DNA of 64,000 bases from Phytophthora colocasiae (Eukaryota; Oomycota; Peronosporomycetes; Peronosporales; Peronosporaceae): NCBI GenBank assembly GCA_018806915.1, contig JAGKQI010000052.1:1674001-1738000 (forward strand), written 5' to 3'. Below are positions 11,989 to 22,264 of the stretch, one piece after another. Below the pieces are notes generated by a model. It made no database searches, was not told where the DNA came from, and saw nothing but the letters and a program-made list of their open reading frames with translations. Both the position numbers and the translations under genes were made by a program. How positions within the stretch are numbered: position 1 is the first letter of the stretch; each line of letters starts with the position of its first letter.

Positions 11989-14900
11989 ATGACAATCAAC
12001 CCGCCAAAATGTGCCGTGAACATGGAGCAGCGTCTCGCAGCACTGCGACGCGACCAAGAGATTGACGGTCTTCGGGTCTATCTTATTAAGTATAACCTCT
12101 TCCCGCGCAATCGAGACCCGCACAACTCGCCCATTCGACTGGAAGAGCTGAAAGAGTTAGTCAAGCACTGGAAGCTCCATCGACAGCGTGGATTTTGGCG
12201 TGATCATCCGGATAAAGATGACTTGGTTCGTGCCTTGCTGCAGCATATCAAAAGTGAGGAAGCGAACAAGAAACGGCGGCAGGATGCACAGGACAAGTAT
12301 CGAAGCAAGACATTGAGTGGTGCCGATGATGGAAGCCCTGGCAAGCTTCGTGACCTCACTACGTTCTTTGGAGGCGGCAATGCGAATGAGGATACAGAAG
12401 GAGATCCGAATGGCGATATGACCCGAGAGCAAGTTGTTGCTGTAGCTAAGAAGAAAAACTTTGGTGGTGACTTATTCTACCAGCGCGGGGACTACGACGA
12501 AGGCCTGATCTACTTGTCTCGAATTGACAGGTCCCGTTTCCAGTCTGAAAGTCACAACCCCTGTCAAGATCTCCTAACAACGTCAGCATCAGCACCTACT
12601 CCTTTAAATCGGCTACTTCTGGGGTCTACTGATACGAATAACAAGCACAAGAGCACTCCCTCCAGCGACAAAGAAGCCAAGAGAGAGATGAGCCAGATGC
12701 CGTCAATACTGCTGACACCGATTCCTGCCGGTGCAGTCAACACCACGCTACTGACTAAGGATATGAAGCTCAAGTCTGTCGAGGGTATCTACAGCATTTC
12801 GTGCCATGTGGGATACGAGGCCCAAGTACTGCGCGAAGGTGCCCTCGCCACACTCTCCAGTGTGCTCAAGCAAGATGACCCTGCCATACGATTATATGCC
12901 TCTGCTGCGATCGTGAACCTCACTCATTATATCCCTGTACCTCTTTCGCCTCTGGCTACTCCGATGAAGAAGGCTCAAACTCAGGCATCCTCGTCATCAC
13001 TGCTGGCCATGCCTCCCCCGCAGGCAACAAGAGATCTGTACACAAAAATGATGGATGAGGGTGTTATCGCGACGCTTCTAGACCTCGTTCATACTCAGCA
13101 TCCAACTGTCAAGGCGCTGTGTGCTCGAGCCCTGCTACGCTTCACAATTGATGAGGCTCACCACTTCGCCATGGTACATGAAGGTGTCGTTCCCGCGCTT
13201 ACTCAGATTATGGCAACTGTGACTTCGACTATGACGTCGCCTCTGGCTGTACCGAATGACGTGAAGCTTCTTTGTGTTCTGGCACTTGTCAATCTGTCTG
13301 GGATACCTCGTGCTGTTACATGTGATGCGTTGTTGAGCACAATTGTCGTGTTGGCGAGACATGGTGACACTGCGACTCGGAAGATCTGCACCCAAGCGCT
13401 GCTCAACCTCTCGATAATGCCTACAACTCGCGGGGTAGTCGTGGATGAGGGCATTGTAGGTGCTTTGGAAGTCTTTACTGCAGTAGCGATGAAACCGCTC
13501 CAACTCACTCTCTTGGAGACGATCACATGCGCAGTGTGCAACTTAGCTGCTGTAAAGACCAACCAGGATCTACTGACGAAGAACAACGCGCTAACTATCT
13601 TGTCAGATATCCTCTCGAGTATCAGTGTAGAGCTTCGACAGATGCAGAATTCTGTCAAGACCAACGAGGACAGTACAGAAGGCGAGGTTGTTGCGGCCTC
13701 AATCATGTGCACAATTCGCAAAAACTGCGTCAACGCCATCGCCATGTTCTGTTGCAATCCAAGGATTCAAGTGCGTATACGTAACGCCGGGTTCATTCCG
13801 AAGCTTCTCAACATTCTTCGTCGCGGTGAGTATGACGATCAAGAGGATGAGTACAGTGACGACGACGAAACAAGTGTATCCCTCAATGAAATATGCCATA
13901 AGACTGTTGCTCTGGACTTCCAAAGGGCGAATATCGATCCTGAGACCGAGAAGTTGGTTGTTGTAGCTCTCGCAAATCTGGCGTTGGATGATCGTTGCCG
14001 CCCCACACTCGTGCAGGACGGAGCCGTCCCGATTTTCCTTGGATTACTACGTGCACCAGATTTACCCATTACGGTTGATCCTCAGGTTGAAAATGCCCCA
14101 GAGAGTCAAAAAGGGAGCCGCGCTGTTGACTTACTACTCAAATTGGACTGCGTAACAGCGTTAAGCAATTTGCTGCTTCACCCTGCTAATTTCCAGTCTT
14201 TAGTTGACGCTGGCGTGGTTCCTGCGTTTCTGGATCTCATCCGTAACGAGAAACCAGCTAGTAACAGCAGCAAGGAGATCCAGAAAGCTTGCGTGTACGC
14301 TATGTTGGGCCTAGCAAAGGACCCGGGTATGAAGACGCGGCTTGCTGAAGCCACTCAGACTCGTGATGATGAGAAGTCGACCAGTGATCAGAATGGTGCG
14401 ATCCCGACAATGCTGGCGTTTGCGTCGAGAAACCTTGCGAACGCTGAGCTTTGCGGGGTCTGTATCAGTTTCTTGCACCATTTGTCATCACGAGCCGTGA
14501 ACCACGAGTTACTTTTCTACGAGGGTTCAGTGAGTCTACTCGTGCGAGTGTTACAGAAACCAAGCTCAGCTGAAGCCCCAGCAACGATATATGGGCTATG
14601 GTTGGAATGCTTAGCAACATTAGCTCATCTCGCATCCTATGAAGCTAGACGATCTTCCCTTCTCGACGATGGAGTGCTTGATGCTATCCAGCACTTTTTA
14701 ATCGTCTCAGCTGCGGATCAGCGCCCACGCGATGCATTGACGGACCGAAGTATTATCAAGGCTCAGTACGCAGCATCTCAAATTGTGTACAAGATGCAGG
14801 AGTTCTGCAGTGGAGTCTCTGCGCGATCGGGTGTTGGTTCGAGTCCTGTGGATGCACCCGCTTTTTTCGCTTGTTTGCTGCTCCTGGCTACTCGATCCGC

Positions 14901-17820
14901 GGCTAAGAAGAACTCTCGGTTGTCTAAGTCCACCGTCGCTCTGCAGCAGCGAACTGCTCGTCGAACTGCACTTACGATAGCCAAAGTGGCGTTGGTTGTG
15001 CCTCATGGTCCGAAGATTTTGGCAGAACATGCTGATATTCCACCAGCTTTAAATATGGTCATGCGTACGGGTATTCACGAAGCACAAGTGTGTGCAGCAA
15101 TTGCACTGTGTAATTTAGCAGCTGAACGACCGACATCTGCTAAAGGCAAACCACTTCCACGTGTTTGGCGCGACGCGACTGTGGATGACTTCATTGTCAT
15201 TACGCTGTTGCGAGTAAACAGCCCCCAGACCAAGGGTATCTGCGCCAAGGCATTATTTAATCTTCTTACGCACGAAGATGCACGTGATCAACTCATGCGG
15301 GATGGGGTTCTGTACGCATTGTTGAAGCTGGCTCGCCTTGAAAGTGATTCTATCCGTGATCTCGCCCTGCGTGCCCTGTACAATATTTCTCTGGATTCGA
15401 AGAAGATTACACAACTACTGGAGATGGAACTCGTGCGAGTACTAGCGAAGATGTACCAAGCGGAGTTGAACAAGACGATGAAGCGCCTCATGATCGGCAT
15501 TTTCAGTAACCTCTCTAGTGCCTCGTGTACTCTTACTACGAAGTCTACTTCCAATGACGAGGGTGCTGAGGTTGTGGCTACAAGGAATGTCGAGCTGCAA
15601 ATGCTTCAGGAGGGAGTGTTGGGAGTTCTAAAGAATCTGGCGAAAGTGCGTGATCCAGAGATGAAACTCTACGTTGCTAACGTGTTGTATAACCTCTCGT
15701 GTGCTACGGACACCCGAGTTGCAGAGATCCTTGTTCTTGACGAAAGCAACGTACTCGGAGTGTTAGTGGCTGGTCTCAAGTCAGAAAGCAGAGATGTGAG
15801 GAAGTATGCGGCCAGAACACTGGCCAATCTCAGTGGGTCTTCTGTCGCTATTCAAGTTATGACAAACGACGCTGCTTCAGCTGTGGTGAGTGTCATAAAT
15901 GACACGATGAAAGGTGGGAAAGTCAAGTCCGGATCGACACCTACGAACGCTACAACAATCTGTGTCGAAACCAATTGTGCTTGTGTGTTTACGCTCCGCA
16001 ATCTCTTCTCGCTTGAATTGAACCAGCGTAAGTTCATCGCATGCAATGGCTTGCCGACTCTTGCTGCTCTTCTCACAAGTCCTGCAATGGCTACTGAAGC
16101 TCCAACTTTACGTGTAGCTACCGACATGATTTGCTCGCTCGCGAAACTCAATGCTGGGTCTAGTGGAGCCAAACTGAATATTGGAGAGGTTTCATACGAA
16201 GAACGGCTTGTGAAAGATGGGATTGTTCGTGCGTTAGTGGCTATCGCGAAAGGAGCTATGGATGGATCCACTACTAGAGCTGAAGAGAATGCTGCGTGTA
16301 TGAATATCGTTACGTCTTTGAGCAGCTTATCCACTCACCAACAGTGTCAGGATGGTATGCTACGAGATGGAGCTTTGGACGCACTCGCGATACTTTGTGT
16401 GACAAACCCATCAGACACTCGAGCACCGTTCAAAGGTCTCGTAGGTGTGAGAGGTGAGGCTTTTGCACTGCATTGCATGGTGGTGATCCGCAACTTATCG
16501 CGGCAGGAGTTGCGATCTCCTTCATCTGGTGGGCCATCATCGATTGACACTGATCTCGGAGGTGATGGTGGCCGTGGAACTACAAGCAAGACCGAAGATG
16601 TGAGGAATCAGAGACTGACATCCCAACCTTCATTAGTGCCTATCGTTTTGACACTTTCACAGTCCACCAGTACGCAGACTCGCGAGCACGTGGTGGTTTC
16701 TCTCTACAATTTGGCTCGGTTGCGACGCACGAAGCGACAACTCATCAAGAATGACGCTGTCAAAGTTCTCCTGCGAGTCGGGACGAATGCGGTGCTGCCT
16801 TTCAAGCGACATGTCTGCTCCTTAGCTCTTCAAGCGTTGGCTACTCAGGCACCACCGCGAATTCCAGCCCAGCCCACCAGTACCGATCCAACAGCTACTG
16901 CAACTGCCGCAACGAATGCCGCTGATTGGGATGAACCGCATGTGGATAAAGTTGTTCAAGAAGGGATTGTAGCTGCAATCGCAGCTCTAGCAGACTCACA
17001 TCAGCACGACCTATTGGTCACCGTGTCGACAAATCTCTGTGCAATTGTCAACCCCCCTCCACCAGTATCGGAGGCGGTAACGCTGCTGCGGACTACCAAC
17101 CGAGCAATTGAGCAGCGCGGCGCTCCACCCGACTGGACTAAAGTGATGATTACGGATTTGAAGTCGTGGCCTGAGATTGAAATGGCCAGTAGCAGAACGA
17201 CAGCGATCCGTGTGGACAGCAATTCGGCGATGGGGCTTACGCCTGGCCCGCAAGAGGATGATCAGGGTGAAGATTCTTACTCGGACGCAAGTGACGATGA
17301 AAGTGCGGGCCGTAGCAAAGGGAAATCGGGTGGGAAATTGCTGAGTTTGAGTTCGCCCCAGTCGCCGAAGAAGCAGCTGCAGTCCAGCCACAGCTCAAAT
17401 CTCGCCCCGCCGCGAACATGCAGCTCGGACGCAGTGTTGGGGTGGTTCCAACTGCTGGCTGATCCAAAGCCGGAAAAAGTGAGAGTGAATGTGGATTATG
17501 AACTTGCAGGTCGTCGTGCAGTGACGCCCACTCCAACAAGCGGTAGCATGTCAGCATCGTCACCCAATGGAGATGAGTTGCCAAAACTACGTCCCGAGAC
17601 GGCCCCTGAGGGTTCTGGTGAGGATAACTTGCGAGTTAGTGGGAGACTACATGCTGGTGGGCAGTCGACTCTTACACAAGTTCGTCAAGATGCGGCAAGC
17701 AGCCCAAGTTACCGACGTGTGACCAGCAATGGAATTTATCGTAGCAATGCAGCAGAGAATAGTCCGCTCAAGCCTGCGGTGGGTAAACGACGGTCACACC
17801 AGTTAGAACCACTTTCATGA
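11989..17820 (+). CDS. Large armadillo-repeat protein
   Basis: 1943 residues in one exon. The N-terminal 120 residues are charged; a helical segment at about 65-90 (FWRDHPDKDDLVRALLQHIK) has the look of a SAP-like or short helical DNA/protein-binding motif. From about residue 250 to 1650 the chain is a long array of armadillo repeats, recognisable by recurring units such as LCARALLRF, VVVALANLAL, YALLKLARLE, VLYNLSC and ARTLANLSG. The C-terminus, about 1700-1943, is Ser/Pro-rich and disordered, with an acidic stretch (SYSDASDDESAG). ARM arrays form a superhelix that binds extended peptides; no family-specific signature is visible, so the role is unknown. The in-frame ATG at 12022 (residue 12) is an alternative start. 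Stop TGA at 17818. Confidence 0.85.
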   Translation: MTINPPKCAVNMEQRLAALRRDQEIDGLRVYLIKYNLFPRNRDPHNSPIRLEELKELVKHWKLHRQRGFWRDHPDKDDLVRALLQHIKSEEANKKRRQDAQDKYRSKTLSGADDGSPGKLRDLTTFFGGGNANEDTEGDPNGDMTREQVVAVAKKKNFGGDLFYQRGDYDEGLIYLSRIDRSRFQSESHNPCQDLLTTSASAPTPLNRLLLGSTDTNNKHKSTPSSDKEAKREMSQMPSILLTPIPAGAVNTTLLTKDMKLKSVEGIYSISCHVGYEAQVLREGALATLSSVLKQDDPAIRLYASAAIVNLTHYIPVPLSPLATPMKKAQTQASSSSLLAMPPPQATRDLYTKMMDEGVIATLLDLVHTQHPTVKALCARALLRFTIDEAHHFAMVHEGVVPALTQIMATVTSTMTSPLAVPNDVKLLCVLALVNLSGIPRAVTCDALLSTIVVLARHGDTATRKICTQALLNLSIMPTTRGVVVDEGIVGALEVFTAVAMKPLQLTLLETITCAVCNLAAVKTNQDLLTKNNALTILSDILSSISVELRQMQNSVKTNEDSTEGEVVAASIMCTIRKNCVNAIAMFCCNPRIQVRIRNAGFIPKLLNILRRGEYDDQEDEYSDDDETSVSLNEICHKTVALDFQRANIDPETEKLVVVALANLALDDRCRPTLVQDGAVPIFLGLLRAPDLPITVDPQVENAPESQKGSRAVDLLLKLDCVTALSNLLLHPANFQSLVDAGVVPAFLDLIRNEKPASNSSKEIQKACVYAMLGLAKDPGMKTRLAEATQTRDDEKSTSDQNGAIPTMLAFASRNLANAELCGVCISFLHHLSSRAVNHELLFYEGSVSLLVRVLQKPSSAEAPATIYGLWLECLATLAHLASYEARRSSLLDDGVLDAIQHFLIVSAADQRPRDALTDRSIIKAQYAASQIVYKMQEFCSGVSARSGVGSSPVDAPAFFACLLLLATRSAAKKNSRLSKSTVALQQRTARRTALTIAKVALVVPHGPKILAEHADIPPALNMVMRTGIHEAQVCAAIALCNLAAERPTSAKGKPLPRVWRDATVDDFIVITLLRVNSPQTKGICAKALFNLLTHEDARDQLMRDGVLYALLKLARLESDSIRDLALRALYNISLDSKKITQLLEMELVRVLAKMYQAELNKTMKRLMIGIFSNLSSASCTLTTKSTSNDEGAEVVATRNVELQMLQEGVLGVLKNLAKVRDPEMKLYVANVLYNLSCATDTRVAEILVLDESNVLGVLVAGLKSESRDVRKYAARTLANLSGSSVAIQVMTNDAASAVVSVINDTMKGGKVKSGSTPTNATTICVETNCACVFTLRNLFSLELNQRKFIACNGLPTLAALLTSPAMATEAPTLRVATDMICSLAKLNAGSSGAKLNIGEVSYEERLVKDGIVRALVAIAKGAMDGSTTRAEENAACMNIVTSLSSLSTHQQCQDGMLRDGALDALAILCVTNPSDTRAPFKGLVGVRGEAFALHCMVVIRNLSRQELRSPSSGGPSSIDTDLGGDGGRGTTSKTEDVRNQRLTSQPSLVPIVLTLSQSTSTQTREHVVVSLYNLARLRRTKRQLIKNDAVKVLLRVGTNAVLPFKRHVCSLALQALATQAPPRIPAQPTSTDPTATATAATNAADWDEPHVDKVVQEGIVAAIAALADSHQHDLLVTVSTNLCAIVNPPPPVSEAVTLLRTTNRAIEQRGAPPDWTKVMITDLKSWPEIEMASSRTTAIRVDSNSAMGLTPGPQEDDQGEDSYSDASDDESAGRSKGKSGGKLLSLSSPQSPKKQLQSSHSSNLAPPRTCSSDAVLGWFQLLADPKPEKVRVNVDYELAGRRAVTPTPTSGSMSASSPNGDELPKLRPETAPEGSGEDNLRVSGRLHAGGQSTLTQVRQDAASSPSYRRVTSNGIYRSNAAENSPLKPAVGKRRSHQLEPLS

Positions 17821-18536
17821 GGGGATACTAAGCAATTGGAGTTCCTATAATGTACCCCCCCCCCTTCCCCCCCCCCAGTATTTTAACTTGTATTAGACAT
17901 GATAAGGAATTAAACTGACGATAAGGTGTCATGCATAATGCATAAATTCTTACCAAGTGATTGGTCGAGAAAAATAAAGGGTAGGTCATGATGGCAAAAA
18001 AAGGTGCCCGAAAGCTGCCGTTGCCACCGTGCTACAGTCACAAATACTCCTTATAAATGAGAATTTTGAGTTACAAACAAAACAATTCCTTTCTAATTGC
18101 CAAAATTGGATTTATAGTTCAACTACGATACCATGGGTTGGCGCCGTCTTGGAGATGGTTCTCCTGATGGTGCTTCTCGTAGCGTCCCTGTCGCGCCCGA
18201 TCTCCACTGGGGAGATCAAGCGCAGAGGAGAACCCTCTGCGGAGTCAGCTGTGTCGGTAACGGACGTATCTGATCTCCTACTGAGCCAACAGTTTGTATA
18301 TTAAGCAAATTAAGGTTATAGTTTAGCTAAGGTTAATCAAGTGATGATACAGTCTGTGGTCAGTTGACAAGTACGTAGCCAAGCTGTGATTGGCTAGTAC
18401 TGTCTCTCTGGAAAGAGGCACCATTTGTGCGATGAGGAACCGGAGGCAAGATGGCAAGAGAGAGAGAGGATCACAACCGCATTTGCTTCGGACTGAGCAC
18501 GTTCGTATGGATAGCAGGAATGAGTCCTGGTATGGT
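17821..18536. other. Gene-free spacer at the edge of the transposon block
   Basis: It holds two cytosine tracts (17855-17863 and 17866-17876, separated by TT), then A/T-rich sequence. The small frames here do not look like real proteins. This is where single-copy host DNA gives way to mobile DNA. Confidence 0.5.
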
Positions 18537-19561
18537 GGGGTCAAGTTAAACCGATACCTGGGGTCAAGATCGAATGTTGCGCGCTCAGACGCTCATAGAC
18601 GCCTTGTCTTTGACTTAAGAGATGATGAGTTCATGAAATCTGTGCGTGTAACAAAGCCGACCTTTGAGTTCGTATGGCAGCTCATACGTGGAGACGCTCG
18701 TTTTGCTCAGCGAGGTAACAAACCACAGCGAGATGCAGCCATACAACTTGCAATTGCGCTCGAGTGGTTTGGAGCCTACGGGAACGGAAATTCAAACTGG
18801 AAACTGGTGCGTCACTACGGAGTAGGTGCTGGTACTGTGACGGCGTAGGTCCAGAACTACACTATGCTCGCTTCGTGATGTGGCCTAGGTCTGCGCATAG
18901 GGCTGAATCATCAGCATTTCATCGAGAACGCTACGGATTACCAGGGGTGATTGGTATGGTGATGGCACCCATGTGTGTTTTGATCAGAAACCACACATCG
19001 ATGGCGCGCTGCATTATAACAGAAAGTGTCGCTACTCACTAAATGTGCAAGTTGTCTGCAATGAAGACAAGCGAATTCTCATGATATACACGGGTTGGCC
19101 TGGTTCATGCGCGGATTCCACAGTGTTTGCGAAATCTCCGGTGATGCGGCAAACTGCTAAGCACTTCTCAGGCGACCAATATCTTCTTGGTGACTCTGGG
19201 TATGCCTTGTCACAGTTTATCATTACTCCGTACAAGAGACCAGCAGCTCTAAAGCGCGACAACACCGCGTTTAATGACGTTCATTGCAGCGCTTCGCGTT
19301 ATTGTTGAAAACACAATTGGTCTTTACAAGAATCGGTGGATGTCGCTGAAAGGAATACGGACCCAGATTCGGAAGAAGAAAGACTTTGTGGTCGTCAACA
19401 ACCACATCCTGGCGTGTGCGATGCTGCGTACTATCGGATTGGAGATGAACGATTTGTGGGATCATGACAGTCTCTCCGATGAAGACGACGATGAATACAC
19501 CGGAGCTGATGATGAAAGTGTTCGAGCGGGTTGTAACAAGAGAGAACGACTGAAAGTATAA
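18537..19561 (+). pseudogene. PIF/Harbinger-type transposase, degenerate partial copy
   Basis: This segment is a close copy of the transposase at 30867-32213 (opposite orientation in the window). Homology starts at the residues GGVKLNRYLGSRSNV and runs to the C-terminus. Against the better copy it has a deletion of about 20 bp near 18850, a one-base loss that removes the first catalytic Asp region (GMVDGTH becomes GMVMAPM, near 18958), and a one-base gain near 19290 just before the ENTIGLYKNRW motif that carries the catalytic Glu. An early TAA at 19559 ends it. The second catalytic Asp motif, LLGDSGYAL, is still legible. It cannot make an active DDE enzyme. The upstream sequence is unrelated to the better copy, so the N-terminus is missing. 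Confidence 0.85.
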
Positions 19562-19613
19562 TTATTGTCGACATCGAGCTAGATAAAAAAAGGTGAAGCT
19601 ATGTCTTGAAATA

Positions 19614-20168
19614 CTACTCCGGGAAAAACACAGCCAGGATCGCATTGACTTCTTCAACGGATTTGCCGTTTAAAAGCAGTTGTAAAGCCATGCAATTCTT
19701 TTCTTCAACTCGTTTGTCGGCGGCTCGTTGAAGGTGTTCCCGCTCCCACTCTTGGATATCTTGTTGGCGGAAACAGTTTTCCTGCTCAAGCTGTCCCTCT
19801 TTCAGAGCAAAGTCTTGTCGAAGACGTTTTTCACTCAGTTGGAGACGCTTCTCAGCCACCTCCGTGTAAATACTAGCAAAGTCTCGGTGCTTGGAGTTGT
19901 TTGCCTTATCCACACCACGTGCATCTCCGCTCTGCACATCGTCTGTGACGCTAGTGACGGGGTGCTGATGACGAAGACGACGTTGTGGAAATCGGTTATG
20001 CTGGAGATTGTCCTTAACCTTTTCGTCCGAAATGCCTTTTGATCTGGGGTGAAACCTGGCGCAAAATCCAATGAGCGGTATAGTATACGCCGTCGATTGT
20101 CTGGGGGGGAGTACAAAGCAGCCTTGAGAAACTTGGGCTTGAACCTTATGGACGGCAAAGTCTTTCAT
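19614..20168 (-). pseudogene. Harbinger partner protein (coiled-coil part), truncated copy
   Basis: Convergent with the transposase fragment before it, as in the complete element at 29390-32248. From 19614 up to about 19985 it encodes the same coiled coil as that element's partner gene (ASIYTEVAEKRLQLSEKRL ... NGKSVEEVNAILAVFFPE). Upstream of about 19985 the similarity stops abruptly and the open frame runs into unrelated sequence, so the trihelix/Myb-like DNA-binding part is absent. In PIF/Harbinger elements this second protein normally helps bring the transposase to the element ends; this copy would lack that ability. Confidence 0.75.
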
Positions 20169-21449
20169 GCGGCAAACAGTAACGCGGGCGATGAAGTAGA
20201 ACGGGAGAACTTGTGCGGAAACGAAGCTTGGTTGCGCTGGAAAGCATAATTGGGTCTGTTGAACAATCGTGCTTGGTAAGTCGAGTTGTGAGGGTCAGTG
20301 GGGCTCACGACTTAATATACTGGGCCGTGAAAAGCTGGTGTACTCTAGATGTTGGTCTGGAGGTTAGGAGACTTGTCGAACTTGTCATAGCTTGGTCTTC
20401 ATTTGGTAACGGCTAGATGGGTTACACCTGGGAGTTCGCTCTTGGTAGGGACGGTCTTGCTGGAGCTGAGTTGATAGATTGCTGGATGAAGGAGAAAGGT
20501 TTCCGTAAGCTAGAGGGATCATGCAGAGAAGGCAACGTCGGCGTTACAAACTACAGGGCAAGGCGCAGAAGTGTGGACCTCGTTGAGCGTGTAATTGTGG
20601 CGATTTAGACGTATAACTTGACTCTTCAGCTACTTGTGTCCAAACCCGGAAGGAGAGCACGATGAAACGGTTAGCAATGCGAAAATTGGATAAAGGTAAT
20701 CTATTCTCCAATCATCCAGTCTATAGGGTAGCTTTGAAGAAGAATATGCCCCAGGTAGCGGCTGCGATAGATTAAGCATGGTGCGTTTCAGCAAGAACAC
20801 CAATCAGGGTAGTTTTCTTGTTGGGCAGAGAATATTGGCACAACCTGGAGGCCAGATGTCATGGACCTTCTAAATCCTAAAATTCACGGCGTCGACGAGA
20901 TGTCTGTTGCCCCACCCTAACCAACAAAAAGATGGAAGGGGGGGCAGGACCCTAAAAAAATGTGATGGTGTTATGGGATTTATTTTTTTTTCTATCATTT
21001 TATATGGTATATAGATAAAAAGGTAGAGGTAACCATGCTGGGTGGAGGGTTTAAGTCGGCGAGCTCCACACTCGAGTCTTAAACCCCTGGCATCGTTTTG
21101 CCTGGCTTAGCAAAGGGGCCATCACCCCATCTAAAACTCTTGTTGTTGCCAAAAACTTCTGAAAATGGTGGATGCCAGAAAGCCGCAATCCACTGAAGCC
21201 TGTTCGCATCTCTAGCAGTCCAGTCGGGATTTGGATTGTTCGTGCGCATCCCATCATCTCGAAGTGCACGTGGTCTGGGGAGTTTAATAGAGTGTTTATC
21301 TCCAGCAACGTGTGCGGGATATAGCCGGTAGCACAAGACGCAACCCTCATCACGTGCACACAGTCGCGTTTATCACCGACAACGGCAACTCCCAACGTGT
21401 AGCCATGTATACAAATCGGTCAGTCTGCAACGCGCCACAGCCAGCCAAG
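20169..21449. other. Gene-free region between two Harbinger remnants
   Basis: No gene is supported. On the minus strand 21336-21079 reads weakly protein-like (a segment with WIAAFWHPPFSEVFGNNKSF), but it lacks a good start and I do not recognise it. The rest (20260-21040) has only scattered short frames and A/T-rich tracts and may be old transposon debris. Confidence 0.4.
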
Positions 21450-21823
21450 ATGTCTGTGGAGAAGACCGTGTTCACTGCTGCGATGCTCGGCCTTGTCCTC
21501 GTCGAAGAAGCCCTCGCATTCATCGCGCAGCCTGCGCCACCAAGGCCACTCAAGGGGACATTCAATTTCAACGCACTGAGTGATGGAGACTGTCGCTTTA
21601 ATTTTCGGTTCTGGAAAGCCGACATGGATCGCCTTTGTAAAGCATTACAAATAGAGGACGAGTACAAGCTACCAAGTCGTGTTCGCGTGGATGGATTAGA
21701 AGGGTTGTGCATCATGTTGCGTCGTCTGGCCTATCCTGGTCGCTACGGCGATCTTACCGTGATGTTTGGACGCTCGCCCACAGCACTTTTCCTCATTTTT
21801 CGCTTTATGGATGAATATAGTGA
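21450..21823 (+). pseudogene. Harbinger-type transposase, N-terminal piece (second family)
   Basis: From the ATG at 21450 about 125 residues are open. They contain the conserved N-terminal part of a DDE_Tnp_4/Harbinger transposase: FRFWKADMDRLCKALQI, then VDGLEGLCIMLRRLAYPGR, then LTVMFGRSPTALFLIF. This is a different family from the copies at 18537 and 30867. The frame is cut at 21823, where the inverted repeat of a 5.8-kb element begins. The catalytic half of what appears to be the same transposase resumes at about 27636. Roughly 25-30 residues expected between the halves are missing even if the insert is removed, and the frame differs by one base, so the gene was also damaged independently. 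Confidence 0.8.
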
Positions 21824-21834
21824 CGGTGCCGACA
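21821..21834. repeat. Left TIR and 3-bp target duplication of the 5.8-kb element
   Basis: TGA (21821-21823) followed by CGGTGCCGACA. The mirror image lies at 27616-27629. Confidence 0.6.
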
Positions 21835-22264
21835 GATGCAAAACGACTTGGACTCGGTATGCCCCAATGACCCAACCACAGACCACTGACTGCCATTTTT
21901 ACCAAATAAGCATAAGGATTAACCCCATTTTAACCAATCAACATATTTAGGGTTAGGGTTAAATGCTGCCGACAGTCGGCAGAGATAATGTCGGCAAGGC
22001 AGCAAAAATATGTTTGTCGCCTATACAAAAGTGCTGTATTTAGCGTATAGCTCACATATCCAATCATTTGCCGACAGGTGTTAGTCTAGTTGTACATCGA
22101 GTCATTTGATATCTGTCGTGCTCCAGCGCTTGACTTCAAAACAATTCACGAGAGAAGACATCTACAAGAATGAGTCTCCAAGATCTGGCTCCGATTAATT
22201 CACAACGCGCTAAGCAGACTGCTATCACACGTTTACTCGTTATCTATCTTCTGAAGGTGTAACG

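Noticed and set aside
20260..20640. Possible LTR or retrotransposon leader
   Set aside because: No second copy, primer site or terminal motif found in the window.
21945..21966. Interstitial telomere repeat (TTAGGG)
   Set aside because: Only two units; chance is likely and it lies in a transposon end region.
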